Shown here: positions 10,581-23,503 of the stretch, one piece after another
How positions within the stretch are numbered: position 1 is the stretch's first letter
Layout of the letters: each line of letters opens with the position of its first letter
DNA from: Myxococcales bacterium
Lineage (GTDB): Bacteria; Myxococcota_A; Polyangia; Haliangiales; Haliangiaceae
Assembly: GCA_011526095.1 (NCBI GenBank)
Contig: WYBA01000437.1
Location: 1-64,000 of the forward strand
Direction: 5' to 3'
Length of the DNA: 64,000 nucleotides
Notes under the pieces: generated by a model
Told to the model about the DNA's origin: nothing
Seen by the model: only the letters and a program-made list of their open reading frames with translations
Databases searched by the model: none
Made by a program: the position numbers and the translations under genes

Positions 10581-11078
10581 TTGCGTAGAGCACCGTGGAT
10601 CGTCGTCGTGTTCGTCTTCGTCTTCGTCCTCTGGGGCTGCGCTCCCGAAGACGTCGTCATCGACCGGCGGTTCGACGCGTGCCAGGCGCTCGTGATCGAG
10701 GTGCGCGACGCCACGCCCGCGCGGCGCGTGGCCGTCGACGCGGCGATCGTGCTGTGGCGGGCGCGCGGCGTCACGACGCTGACGACCGAGCCGGCCGAGG
10801 GTGCGCCGACCGTGCCGCTCGTGTTCGAGCCGGCCAGCCCGGTGTTCCACGGCTACTACGACGACGAGCTCGGCGTCATCTACGTCAACACGTCGCTCGA
10901 GGTGGACCCGTACGCTGGCGCGATCACGATCGCGCACGAGCTGGGCCACGCCTTCGGCCTCTACCACGTCGCCGCCGACGAGCGCGTCTCGCTGATGAAC
11001 CCGAGCAACCTCACCGTCGCGCCGACGGTGGAGGATCAGCGCGCGCTCGAGCGGCTGTGGGGGCCGTGCGCGCCGTGA
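10581..11078 (+). CDS. metzincin-like zinc metalloprotease lipoprotein
   Basis: The 165-aa protein starts with TTG. It has a short hydrophobic signal (VVVFVFVFVLWGC) whose Cys20 looks like a lipobox. The mature part carries HELGHAFGLYH, the complete HExxHxxGxxH zinc site of metzincins, followed ~14 residues later by SLMNPS, which supplies the Met-turn. This minimal matrixin-like core has no propeptide or hemopexin domain. It probably acts in the envelope; the substrate is unknown. Confidence 0.82.
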   Translation: MRRAPWIVVVFVFVFVLWGCAPEDVVIDRRFDACQALVIEVRDATPARRVAVDAAIVLWRARGVTTLTTEPAEGAPTVPLVFEPASPVFHGYYDDELGVIYVNTSLEVDPYAGAITIAHELGHAFGLYHVAADERVSLMNPSNLTVAPTVEDQRALERLWGPCAP

Positions 11079-11141
11079 TCGCGCGCTGACCGGCGCGGCG
11101 GGAGCGCGCAAGCCTCGGCGTCACGGCGGCGCGGGCGCGAA

Positions 11142-11159
11142 CGCCCCGTGTCAGGGGCG
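11142..11159. terminator. GC hairpin between convergent genes
   Basis: CGCCCC-GTGTCA-GGGGCG forms a 6-bp stem with a 6-nt loop in the 126-nt gap between the convergent metzincin-like gene and the GltD-like gene. No T tract follows on either strand, so intrinsic termination is uncertain. Confidence 0.3.
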
Positions 11160-11204
11160 GTGGCGATCACCCGGCTTGGTCGGGGATCCGGCGGCGGCGC
11201 TCGC

Positions 11205-12842
11205 TCACACGTCCTCGGGCACCATGTCGATCGCGCCGCACGGGCACTCCTTGGCGCACAGCCCGCACCCCTTGCAGAAGTCGAGGTCGATGCGGAACCG
11301 GCGCCCCGGGCCGAGCTTGATCACCGCGTTGTCCGGGCACACGCCGAAGCAGTTGTCGCACTCGAAGCAGTTGCCGCACGACAGGCAGCGGCGCGCCTCG
11401 AACAGCGCGGTCGTCTCGTCGAGGCCGCCGTGGACCTCCTCGAACGTGCCCTGGCGTCGCGCCAGCTCGAGCTGCGGCTGCACGACGCGCGCGGCGTCGC
11501 TGTAGTACCAGGCGTTGAGCCGATCGGCGGTCGCCGGCGCGTGCCGGGGCGGCGGCGCGTACGTGCGCCCTCGCAGGTACGCGTCGATGTGGCGCGCGGC
11601 CTTCTTGCCGTGCCCGACCGCGACGGTGATCGTCCGCTCCGCCGGCACCATGTCGCCGCCGCAGAACAGCCCCGGGTGCCCGGTCATCAGATCGGGTCCG
11701 ACCTCGACCGTGCCGTCGGCGGTGAACCGGACGCCGGGCGCGGCGCGCAGCGCGTCGAGATCGACCGCCTGGCCGAGCGCGAGCACCAGCGTGTCGCCGG
11801 CGATCGTCTCGAGCTCGCCGGTCGCGACCGGCTTGCCGTCCTCGCCCAGCCGCATCTTCTCGATCGTCAGCTCGCCCTCGCCGAGCTCCTTGACCGTCGA
11901 CAGCCACCGCATCTGGACGCCCTCCTCGAGCGCCTCGCGCAGCTCCTCCTCGTGCGCCGGCATCTGCGCCTGGGTCCGGCGGTAGACGATCACCGCCTCG
12001 GCCGCGCCCATCCGGCGCGCGGTGCGCGCGACGTCGAGCGCGGTGTTGCCGCCGCCGTAGACGACGACGCGGCGGCCGAGCATCGGCGCGTCGGCGGCGT
12101 CGGCGTGCTCGAGCCGGCGCAGCAGGCCGATCGCGTCGAGGATCCGGGTGGCGTCGGGCGCCGGGATGTCGACGCGCTTGGCCAGGTGCGCCCCGACCGC
12201 GGCGAAGCACGCGTCGAATCCGCCCTCGGTCATCGCGGTCGCGACGTCCGGAACCCGGACGCCGAGCTCGAGCGTCACGCCGAGATCGACGATCCGCTGG
12301 ATCTCGGCGTCGACGATGTCGCGCGGCAGCCGGTAGCGCGGGATCCCGTAGCGCATCATCCCGCCGGCGCGCGGCATCGCGTCGCGCAGCGTGACCGCGT
12401 GGCCGAGCCGCGCGAGGTGGTACGCGGCGCTCAGCCCGCTCGGGCCCGCGCCGACGACGAGCACGCGCTTGCCGGTGGCCGGCCCCGGCGGCGGCGCCGG
12501 CCAGCCCTCGCGGATCGCGAGGTCGCCGAGGAACCGCTCGACCGCGTGGATCCCGACGGCCTCGTCGAGCTGGGCGCGGTTACACGCGCCCTCGCACGTG
12601 TGGTAGCAGGCGCGCCCCATGATCGCGGGCAGCGGGTTGTCGCCGAGGATCGCCTCCCACGCGGCGCGGTAGTCGCCGGCCTCGGCGTGGAACAGCCACG
12701 CCTGGATGTTCTCGCCGGCCGGGCAGGTCGCGTTGCACGGCGGCAGCCGGTCGACGTAGACCGGGCGCTGGGTCCGCCACGACCCGGTGTGGTTGGCGCG
12801 GCTCGACCCCGGATCGAGCGTGATCGCGAACGGCTTGTTCAT
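11205..12842 (-). CDS. GltD-like FAD/NAD(P) oxidoreductase with C-terminal 2[4Fe-4S] ferredoxin
   Basis: The 545-aa protein has three parts. An N-terminal Cys-rich helical domain (~35-110) carries CNATCPAGENIQAW and ACYHTCEGACNR, as in glutamate synthase small subunit and DPD. Two Rossmann domains follow, with FAD motif VLVVGAGPSGLSAAYHLA and NAD(P) motif VVVYGGGNTALDVARTARRMG. A C-terminal bacterial ferredoxin (~465-540) has cluster cysteines in CLSCGNCFECDNCFGVCPDNA and CKGCGLCAKECPCGAI. It starts inside the porB stop (ATGA overlap). It therefore probably serves as the electron-accepting delta-like subunit linking pyruvate oxidation to NAD(P)H, not as glutamate synthase; no gltB is nearby. 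Confidence 0.88.
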   Translation of the reverse strand: MNKPFAITLDPGSSRANHTGSWRTQRPVYVDRLPPCNATCPAGENIQAWLFHAEAGDYRAAWEAILGDNPLPAIMGRACYHTCEGACNRAQLDEAVGIHAVERFLGDLAIREGWPAPPPGPATGKRVLVVGAGPSGLSAAYHLARLGHAVTLRDAMPRAGGMMRYGIPRYRLPRDIVDAEIQRIVDLGVTLELGVRVPDVATAMTEGGFDACFAAVGAHLAKRVDIPAPDATRILDAIGLLRRLEHADAADAPMLGRRVVVYGGGNTALDVARTARRMGAAEAVIVYRRTQAQMPAHEEELREALEEGVQMRWLSTVKELGEGELTIEKMRLGEDGKPVATGELETIAGDTLVLALGQAVDLDALRAAPGVRFTADGTVEVGPDLMTGHPGLFCGGDMVPAERTITVAVGHGKKAARHIDAYLRGRTYAPPPRHAPATADRLNAWYYSDAARVVQPQLELARRQGTFEEVHGGLDETTALFEARRCLSCGNCFECDNCFGVCPDNAVIKLGPGRRFRIDLDFCKGCGLCAKECPCGAIDMVPEDV

Positions 12843-13849
12843 CGCGTGCCCTCCGCGGCGGCGGCGGGCGCCAGCCGGAACCGGCGGATGTTGTCGTCGG
12901 CGAGCGCCTGCAGCCGCGACACGCGCGGGTCCACGGCGTCGCCGTCGAACAGGTGCGCGAAGCGCTTCTGGCCGCGCAGGTAGGCCTCGACCGGGACCTG
13001 GCGGCGGATCGGCGTCGACGCGACGAGGTCGCCGTCGACCGCCTCGAACACCGGGAACAGCCCGCACTCGGTCGCCAGCCGCGACATCTTGATCGTCTCG
13101 TCGGTCGGGTGGCCCCAGCCGAGCGGGCACGGCACCAGGACGTGGAGGTAGCGCGCGCCGCAGATGCCCATCGCGCGCGTCACCTTGGCCTCGAGATCGT
13201 GGAGGTCCGCGACGGTCGCGGTCGCGACGTAGGGCAGGCGGTGCGCCATGGCCAAGAGGGGCAGGCTCTTGCCGGTGCCGAACGCGTTGCCGCGCTCGGG
13301 CCCGACCGCCGGCGTCGTCGCCGTGCGGGCGGCCGGCGGCGTCGCGCTCGACCGCTGCACGCCGGTGTTCATGTAGCCCTCGTTGTCGTAGCAGACGTAG
13401 AGGACGTCGTCGTTGCGCTCGAACATGCCCGACAGCGCGCCGAACCCGATGTCGGTCGTGCCGCCGTCGCCGCCCTGGGCGATCACGCGCGTCGCCTTGC
13501 CCTTGACCCGCAGCGCCGCGGCGACGCCGGTCGCGACCGCGGCGGCGTTGCCGAACAGCGAGTGCAGCCACGGCAGCTGCCACGCGGTCTGCGGCGACGG
13601 CGTCGTGAACACCTCGAGGCAGCCGGTGGCGTTGACCGCGACGAGGTCGCGGTCGGTCGCGCGCATCGCGGCGTCGAGCACGTAGCGCGCGCCGAGCGCC
13701 TCGCCGCAGCCCTGGCAGGCGCGGTGGCCCGAGGTCAGCGCGTTGGCGCGCTCGGTCGACGCCTGGACCGTGCGCAGCGCCGGGTCGAGCAGGCGGTTGC
13801 CGACGGTGAACGTGCCCGTCTGGTAGAAGCGGATCTTCTGGTCGCTCAT
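12839..13849 (-). CDS. porB: 2-oxoacid (pyruvate):ferredoxin oxidoreductase beta subunit
   Basis: This 336-aa protein is the TPP-binding subunit. It shows HRACQGCGEALGAR (cluster/TPP-proximal cysteines), NATGCLEVF, the TPP/Mg motif GGDGGTTDIGFGALSG with downstream DNEGYMNTGVQRSS, and LVPCPLGWGHP. Length fits separate PorB chains. It overlaps porA upstream and the GltD-like gene downstream by 4 nt each, so all are translationally coupled. The N-terminal YQTGTFTVGNRLLDPALRTVQ extension is usual in Por rather than 2-oxoglutarate enzymes. Substrate choice (pyruvate) is inferred from this and from the neighbouring ppdK. Confidence 0.9.
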   Translation of the reverse strand: MSDQKIRFYQTGTFTVGNRLLDPALRTVQASTERANALTSGHRACQGCGEALGARYVLDAAMRATDRDLVAVNATGCLEVFTTPSPQTAWQLPWLHSLFGNAAAVATGVAAALRVKGKATRVIAQGGDGGTTDIGFGALSGMFERNDDVLYVCYDNEGYMNTGVQRSSATPPAARTATTPAVGPERGNAFGTGKSLPLLAMAHRLPYVATATVADLHDLEAKVTRAMGICGARYLHVLVPCPLGWGHPTDETIKMSRLATECGLFPVFEAVDGDLVASTPIRRQVPVEAYLRGQKRFAHLFDGDAVDPRVSRLQALADDNIRRFRLAPAAAAEGTR

Positions 13850-15114
13850 GTCGGCCTCTTCGAGCCTGGGGCGCCCGGCGCGCGGCGCGCGTCGCGCAGG
13901 ATGTTCTCGGCGGACGGGCCCGAGCGCCGCTGCTCGCCCCACCGCGCCAGCTCGCGGTCGATCGCCGCGGTGTCGAGGTCGAGGAAGGTCAGGTCGTCGA
14001 GCTCGTCGCGCGCGGCCGCCTCGAGCATCGGGCGCAGGCTGGCGCGCGTCACCGGCCGGCCGCCGAGGCCGGCGATCACCGTGTGCACCGGGATCGGCTG
14101 GCCGCGCAGCGCCATCCGCACGTTCGAGGCGAGCGCGCCGCCGAGCCCGGGCGCGAGGTTGCGCTCGACGACGACGACGCGCGAGGCGCGCCCGAGCACC
14201 GCGGCCAGGGCCGCGAGCGGGAACGGTCGGAACGCGCACAGCGCCACCGCGCCGATCGCCAGGCCGGTCGCGCGCAGCTCGTCGATCGCGACCTCGAGCG
14301 TCCCGGTCACCGAGCCCATCGCGACGACGATCGTGTCGGCGTCGTCGGTGCGGTACGGGTGGACGAGCGCACCGGACGGCCGCCCGAGCAGCGCCGCGAG
14401 CTCCGCCGCGAGCGCCGGGATGCGATCGAGCGCGGCGAGTTGCTTGTGGTGCGCGAGGTAGCGCACCTCGGTGAACGCCTCGGGGCCGACCATCGCCCCG
14501 ATCGACACCGGGTCCGCGGTGTCGAGCACCTGCACCGGCTGGTAGGGCGGCAGGAACCGGTCGACGAGGTCCTGCGCCGGCACGTCGAGCGGCTCGACCG
14601 AGTGCGTGAGCACGAACCCGTCGACGCACACCATCACCGGGATCGACAGCTCCTCGGCCAGCCGGAACGCCAGGATGTGGAGGTCGACCGCCTCCTGCGC
14701 GTCGCGCGCGAATAGCTGGATCCACCCCGCCTCCTTGAGCGCCATCGCGTCGGAGTGGTCGTTCCAGATGTTGATCGGCGCGCCGAGCGCGCGGTTGCCC
14801 AGCGTCATCACCACCGGCAGCCCGAGCCCGGCGACGTTGTAGACGACCTCGGCCATGTGGAGCAGGCCCTGGCTCGCCGTCGCGGTGTAGGCGCGCGCGC
14901 CGGCGGCCGACGCGCCGAGCGCGACCGACAGCGCCGACGTCTCGCTCTCGACGTTGATGTATTCGCACGGCGCGAGCGCGCCCTCGCGCACCAGCTCGGA
15001 CAGCGCCTCGACGATGTGGGTCTGCGGCGTGATCGGGTAGGCGCACACCACCTCGGGGCGGCACCGCGCCACCGCCTCGGCGATCGCGCGCGAGCACTCC
15101 AGCTGTCGGATCAT
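13846..15114 (-). CDS. porA: 2-oxoacid (pyruvate):ferredoxin oxidoreductase alpha subunit
   Basis: The 422-aa protein has the alpha-subunit pyrimidine-binding domain: SRAIAEAVARCRPEVVCAYPITPQTHIVE, INVESETSALSVALGASAAGARAYTATASQGLLHM, PVVMTLGNRALGAPINIWNDHSD. Domain II follows (ADTIVVAMGSVTGTLEVAIDELRATG ... VVVVERNLAPGLGGALASNV). It is the second gene of a porG-porA-porB-oxidoreductase operon, 1 nt after porG and overlapping porB by ATGA. With PorB and PorG it cleaves pyruvate to acetyl-CoA and CO2, or runs in reverse, using low-potential ferredoxin. Confidence 0.92.
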   Translation of the reverse strand: MIRQLECSRAIAEAVARCRPEVVCAYPITPQTHIVEALSELVREGALAPCEYINVESETSALSVALGASAAGARAYTATASQGLLHMAEVVYNVAGLGLPVVMTLGNRALGAPINIWNDHSDAMALKEAGWIQLFARDAQEAVDLHILAFRLAEELSIPVMVCVDGFVLTHSVEPLDVPAQDLVDRFLPPYQPVQVLDTADPVSIGAMVGPEAFTEVRYLAHHKQLAALDRIPALAAELAALLGRPSGALVHPYRTDDADTIVVAMGSVTGTLEVAIDELRATGLAIGAVALCAFRPFPLAALAAVLGRASRVVVVERNLAPGLGGALASNVRMALRGQPIPVHTVIAGLGGRPVTRASLRPMLEAAARDELDDLTFLDLDTAAIDRELARWGEQRRSGPSAENILRDARRAPGAPGSKRPT

Positions 15115-15115
15115 G

Positions 15116-15679
15116 TCAGGCCTCTCCCCGGGTGAGCGCGTAGGCCGCCTCGGCGGCGGCGACGTTGCGATCCGCGACGGCGCCGTCGAACCGCTCGCGG
15201 ATCGCCGCGGCGATCGACGCGAGCTGGACCACGCCGGTCAGCCCGGCGAGCCCGCCCAGCAGCGGCGCGCCCGGCAGCGGGCGCCCGAGGTGCTGGCGCG
15301 CCAGCTCCGACGCCGGCAGGCACCGCGCGTGGCCGGGCGGGAACCGCGAGACCCACTCGCCGAGCCCGAGCTCGCCGAACCCGCGGCTCGAGTTGACCAG
15401 CAGCCAGCCGTCGTCGGCGAGCCCGCTGAACACGTCGGCGGAGGCGAGCAGCGTCGGGTCCTGCACGACGATCATGTCGGGGCGGACGATCGGCTCGCGC
15501 AGCCGGATCGGCGCGGCGTCGAGCCGGCAGAACGACACGACCGGCGCGCCCATGCGCTCCGAGCCGAAGCTGGGGAAGGCCTGGGCGTACTGGCCCTCGC
15601 GGAACGCGGCGATCGACAGCAGCTCTGCGGCGGTGACGACGCCCTGTCCGCCGCGGCCGTGGATCCGGATCTCGAGCAC
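15116..15679 (-). CDS. porG: 2-oxoacid (pyruvate):ferredoxin oxidoreductase gamma subunit
   Basis: GTG 15679 is preferred because the conserved gamma-subunit start LEIRIHGRGGQGVVTAAELL follows directly; extending upstream adds ~49 unconserved residues. The 187-aa chain also shows YAQAFPSFGSERMGAPVVSFCRLDAAPI and IVRPDMIVVQDPTLL, standard for the gamma domain. There is no Shine-Dalgarno, but a TTGCTAGAGT motif ends 8 nt upstream, so a leaderless transcript is plausible. It is the first gene of the por operon and divergent from ppdK. Confidence 0.88.
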   Translation of the reverse strand: MLEIRIHGRGGQGVVTAAELLSIAAFREGQYAQAFPSFGSERMGAPVVSFCRLDAAPIRLREPIVRPDMIVVQDPTLLASADVFSGLADDGWLLVNSSRGFGELGLGEWVSRFPPGHARCLPASELARQHLGRPLPGAPLLGGLAGLTGVVQLASIAAAIRERFDGAVADRNVAAAEAAYALTRGEA

Positions 15680-15687
15680 GGGGCCGC

Positions 15688-15697
15688 ACTCTAGCAA
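15688..15697 (-). promoter_or_regulatory. candidate -10 (TTGCTAGAGT) of por operon, possibly leaderless
   Basis: Reading on the minus strand, TAGAGT ends 8 nt before the porG GTG. It matches the TTGCTAG motif ahead of the metzincin-like gene. The absence of an RBS fits leaderless initiation. Confidence 0.35.
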
Positions 15698-15736
15698 GGC
15701 GGGTGCCCGCAAGTTCGCGCGGGAGCGGTGACGTTG

Positions 15737-15780
15737 ACGCAATCCTTGCGTGACGACCTGATGGACGCGCAGACCTTGCG
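15737..15780. promoter_or_regulatory. paired dyads in the por/ppdK divergent region (candidate operators)
   Basis: ACGCAA-TCC-TTGCGT (15737-15751) is a 6-bp-arm dyad. A second weaker copy, CGCAGACCTTGCG, lies so that the CCTTGCG half-sites are exactly 30 nt apart (15744 and 15774), about three helical turns. Both lie in the only non-coding stretch between the two divergent transcription units and could bind one regulator of pyruvate metabolism. Confidence 0.35.
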
Positions 15781-15837
15781 GTCGCCGCACGCTCCACGCA
15801 CGCGTCAGCAGGCATCGCTTCTGCAATCATCGCCGCC

Positions 15838-18693
<2,856 letters not shown>

Positions 18694-18699
18694 CGCGCC

Positions 18700-19644
18700 T
18701 CACGGCGCGGCGGGCACCGCGAGCACGACCCACAGCGGGCGGTGGTCCGAGCCGACGTCGCGCTCGACCCGTCGCTCGAGCACGGCGACGTCGGCTGACA
18801 CCAGCGCGTGGTCGATCGGCACGCCCAGCGCGAGCTCGCGCGACGGGAACGTCGCCTCGGGCGGCCGGTCCTCCAGGCTGTCGCGCAGCCCGCTGCGCGC
18901 GACCAGCCGCTGGAACCGGCGCGACCACGGCGTCGTGTTGAGGTCGCCGAGCAGGACGCGCGGACCGTCGAGCGCGCGCGCGATCGCGGCGACGTCGTCG
19001 AGCTGCCGTGCGTGGCTGGCGTCGCCGTCGCGCGACACCGGCGGCACCGGGTGCGTGACGACGAACGTCACCCGCGGGCCGTCGCGCAGCCGCGCGACGA
19101 TCGTCGGCGTGCCGACGTCGCCGGGGTGCACGACCTCGCCGTCGAGCTCGCCTCGCGCGTACAGCGCCACGCCGAAGTTGTCCGCGCGCGGGTGCTCGAT
19201 CCGCCCCGCGTACGACGCCAGCGCGGGCGCCAGCTCGTCCAGCCACCGCGCGTCGACCTCGACCAGCGCGATCACGTCCGGATCGCGCTCCTCGATCAGC
19301 GCCGCGACCTCGGCGTACGCGGTGGACGACGTGTGGACGTTGATCGACAGCACACTGACTGGCACGGCCCCGGGCGCCGGCGCGGGCCCCTCGCCCGGCA
19401 GCGCCCCTGCGAGCGCGATCACGTCGAGCAGCAGCGCGATCGTCGCGGCGTCGAACGCGCGCCACACGCCCGCCGCCAGCGCGACCGACGCGCACGCGAG
19501 CGCCGCGACGGCGTACTGCGGCCGGAAGTGCTCGAACAGGCTCAGCGGGAACACGGGCACCGCCGCGAACATCGTCGCCGCGAGCACACCCGCCGCGCCG
19601 ATCGTGACGAGCCCGCCGATGATCGCGCGCGCGGACACCGCCAT
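18700..19644 (-). CDS. membrane-anchored endonuclease/exonuclease/phosphatase-family protein
   Basis: ATG 19644 gives 314 aa; ATG 19689 is possible. Residues ~5-105 form three or four hydrophobic helices (AIIGGLVTIGAAGVLAATMFAAVPV, YAVAALACASVALAAGV, ATIALLLDVIALAGAL). The EEP domain follows: VSVLSINVHTSS, the metal-ligand Glu in DVIALVEVD, catalytic VLLGDLNTTPWS, IDHALVS and the terminal GSDHRPLWV. All EEP motifs are present. The topology places the catalytic domain on one side of the inner membrane, probably outside. The substrate could be lipid, sugar phosphate or nucleic acid. It is convergent with ppdK at 6 nt. Confidence 0.87.
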   Translation of the reverse strand: MAVSARAIIGGLVTIGAAGVLAATMFAAVPVFPLSLFEHFRPQYAVAALACASVALAAGVWRAFDAATIALLLDVIALAGALPGEGPAPAPGAVPVSVLSINVHTSSTAYAEVAALIEERDPDVIALVEVDARWLDELAPALASYAGRIEHPRADNFGVALYARGELDGEVVHPGDVGTPTIVARLRDGPRVTFVVTHPVPPVSRDGDASHARQLDDVAAIARALDGPRVLLGDLNTTPWSRRFQRLVARSGLRDSLEDRPPEATFPSRELALGVPIDHALVSADVAVLERRVERDVGSDHRPLWVVLAVPAAP

Positions 19645-19799
19645 CGTCACGACGACGCCGCGCCCGGGGCGGCTATTCCCTCGGCGCATGAGGGGGCGCG
19701 CGCCCCCGCGCCCCCTCGCAATGGCGGCTTGACGCCCTCTCGACGTCGGCGCTACATGCAGCCATCCGCCGCCGCTCCTTCTCACCGGACGCCGCCACC

Positions 19800-22205
<2,406 letters not shown>

Positions 22206-22239
22206 CCGCGGTCGGAACGGGCCACGAGCCGGGGCGACG

Positions 22240-22345
22240 GCGCACCCGTCGGCGGCGCCACACCAGCCGGGTCGACGACCTCGTCGCCGATCCGCCCAGC
22301 GCTGTCGACCGGCGCGTGTCGGACACGGCGCCCGTGCTCGTGATC
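22240..22345 (-). pseudogene. decayed copy of the 3' end of the membrane/MORN-like gene
   Basis: Read on the minus strand, this stretch encodes EHGRRVRHAPVDSAGRIGDEVVDPA, which matches the C-terminal residues EHGRRVRHAPVGSDGRIGGEVVDPA of the intact gene at 23651-24292. The DNA core 22267-22341 matches 23692-23766 at about 67 of 75 positions with no gap. There is no start codon, no upstream portion and no stop at the equivalent place. Confidence 0.7.
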
Positions 22346-22462
22346 TCACGTCGCGGGCGCTCGGATATGCTGCCGGCCCATGGACCGCGTCTCCCGCGAC
22401 CGTTGCACGCGCGCCGCTACCGAGCCGGGTGCGACCGCGATCCGACTGGCCTGAGCTCGCAC

Positions 22463-23455
22463 ATGGCACCCCGGCAGACCAAGCCCGCCAAGTCGTCGAC
22501 GCCGCCCGCGTACGACGCGCTCGTGGACGAGATCGCCAGCCTCGTCGAGTCCGCGCGTCGAGCGGCTGCGCGGTCCGTGAACGTGCTGATGACGACGACG
22601 TACTGGCTGATCGGCCAGCGGATCGTCGAGCGGGAGCAGGACGGCGCGCTCCGGGCAGCCTACGGGGCGAAGGTGATCGCGCGCCTCGCCTCGGACCTTT
22701 CGGCCCGGCTCGGACGAGGCTACTCCGAGCGGAACCTCGAGCAGATGCGCGCCTTCTACCTCGGCTGGTCGATTCCGCAGACGGCGTCTGCCGAATCGAT
22801 CGGCGCCGCGAACGCCAGGATTCCGCAGACGCTGTCTGCGGAATCGGAGCAAGCGCGTGCGGTCGCTCAGTTCCCGCTTCCTTGGTCCCACTACGTGCGG
22901 CTGCTCGCCGTCAAGAACCGGAGCGCGCGGACGTTCTACGAGACCGAGGCGCTCCGCGGGGGATGGAGCCACGCGCAGCTAGATCGCCAGATCCAGTCGC
23001 AGTTCTACGAGCGGACCGCGCTCTCGCGCGACAAGGCGGCCATGCTGCGCAAGGGCGCGAAGCCCGAGTCGTCCGACCTGCGGCGCGCCGAGGCGGAGAT
23101 CAAGGACCCGTACGTCCTCGAGTTCCTCGCGCTGAAGGACGAGTACGCCGAGAGCGATCTCGAGGACGCGCTGGTGGCGAAGTTGGAGCAGTTCCTCCTC
23201 GAGCTCGGCGGCGACTTCACGTTCGTCGGCCGGCAGCGACGGCTGCAACTCACGGGCGCTGCCTCGTGGCAGCCACCTGGCAGCAGCGGAGGCGGCCTGC
23301 GGACCCGCCTCCACGCACACCCGCGCCTAACGGCGCCGAAAATCACGAGCCCCGCAGGCGTTCAGGCCTGCGGGGCTGTGTGCGGTGGAGATAAGGGGAA
23401 TCGAACGTCACCGACCGCGCCGCGAGACACCCAAGCACTCGCGCACCTGCAATGA
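22463..23455 (+). CDS. DUF1016 (YhcG-like) protein truncated before its nuclease domain
   Basis: The 330-aa frame starts at ATG 22463. Residues ~10-260 match DUF1016 proteins: YWLIGQRIVEREQDG, YGAKVIARLASDLSARLGRGYSERNLEQMRAFYL, LPWSHYVRLLAVKNRSARTFYETEALRGGWSHAQLDRQI, KDPYVLEFLALKDEYAESDLEDALVAKLEQFLLELGGDFTFVGRQRRL. In intact members this is followed by a PD-(D/E)XK catalytic domain. Here, right after QRRLQL, the sequence becomes unrelated (TGAASWQPPGSS...) and reads through a hairpin and a tRNA-like scar to a chance stop. It is probably inactive. A linker holds two IPQT.SAES repeats encoded by palindromes. Confidence 0.8.
   Translation: MAPRQTKPAKSSTPPAYDALVDEIASLVESARRAAARSVNVLMTTTYWLIGQRIVEREQDGALRAAYGAKVIARLASDLSARLGRGYSERNLEQMRAFYLGWSIPQTASAESIGAANARIPQTLSAESEQARAVAQFPLPWSHYVRLLAVKNRSARTFYETEALRGGWSHAQLDRQIQSQFYERTALSRDKAAMLRKGAKPESSDLRRAEAEIKDPYVLEFLALKDEYAESDLEDALVAKLEQFLLELGGDFTFVGRQRRLQLTGAASWQPPGSSGGGLRTRLHAHPRLTAPKITSPAGVQACGAVCGGDKGNRTSPTAPRDTQALAHLQ
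22771..22845. repeat. two ~27-nt palindromes inside the DUF1016 gene
   Basis: GATTCCGCAGAC-GCT-GTCTGCGGAATC (22819-22845) is a perfect 12-bp inverted repeat. The copy at 22771-22797 has one mismatched pair and the same 3-nt loop class. They encode the repeated IPQTASAES / IPQTLSAES linker. Confidence 0.75.
23266..23284 (+). repeat. bipartite repeat copy A (GTGGCAGC-N4-TGGCAGC)
   Basis: This copy lies immediately 3' of the point where the DUF1016 homology ends and 100 nt from the tRNA-like scar. It has the same half-sites and 4-nt spacing as copies B and C at 23504-23541. Confidence 0.6.
23348..23377 (-). terminator. 12-bp-stem terminator downstream of the tRNA-like scar
   Basis: AGCCCCGCAGGC and GCCTGCGGGGCT form a perfect 12-bp stem with a 6-nt loop. 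On the minus strand it is followed within 4 nt by TTTT, so it should terminate transcripts arriving from higher coordinates, as expected downstream of a tRNA or tmRNA gene. Confidence 0.75.
23384..23406 (-). other. tRNA/tmRNA 3'-end remnant, candidate attachment-site core
   Basis: Read on the minus strand, GTTCGATTCCCCTTATCTCC followed by ACC has a T-loop (TTCGATT), the 3' half of a T-stem, a 7-nt acceptor strand, discriminator A and CC. Upstream bases do not supply the other half of the T-stem (needs AGGGG, has TGACG), so no tRNA is encoded. A 3' tRNA end beside its terminator but lacking its 5' part is the usual appearance of one end of an integrated element. Confidence 0.5.
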
Positions 23456-23503
23456 CCACGCATACTTGCGCGGCGGTGACGTCCCGGTTGGTCCCTCCTG
23501 GTT

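Noticed and set aside
11205-12842. Glutamate synthase small subunit (gltD)
   Set aside because: The core is GltD-like, but there is no gltB, an extra ferredoxin domain is present, and the gene is coupled to porB, so a Por-associated role is more likely.
23384-23406. A complete tRNA gene
   Set aside because: Only the T-loop and 3' acceptor side are present; the 5' T-stem half does not pair and no anticodon or D arm lies within tRNA distance.
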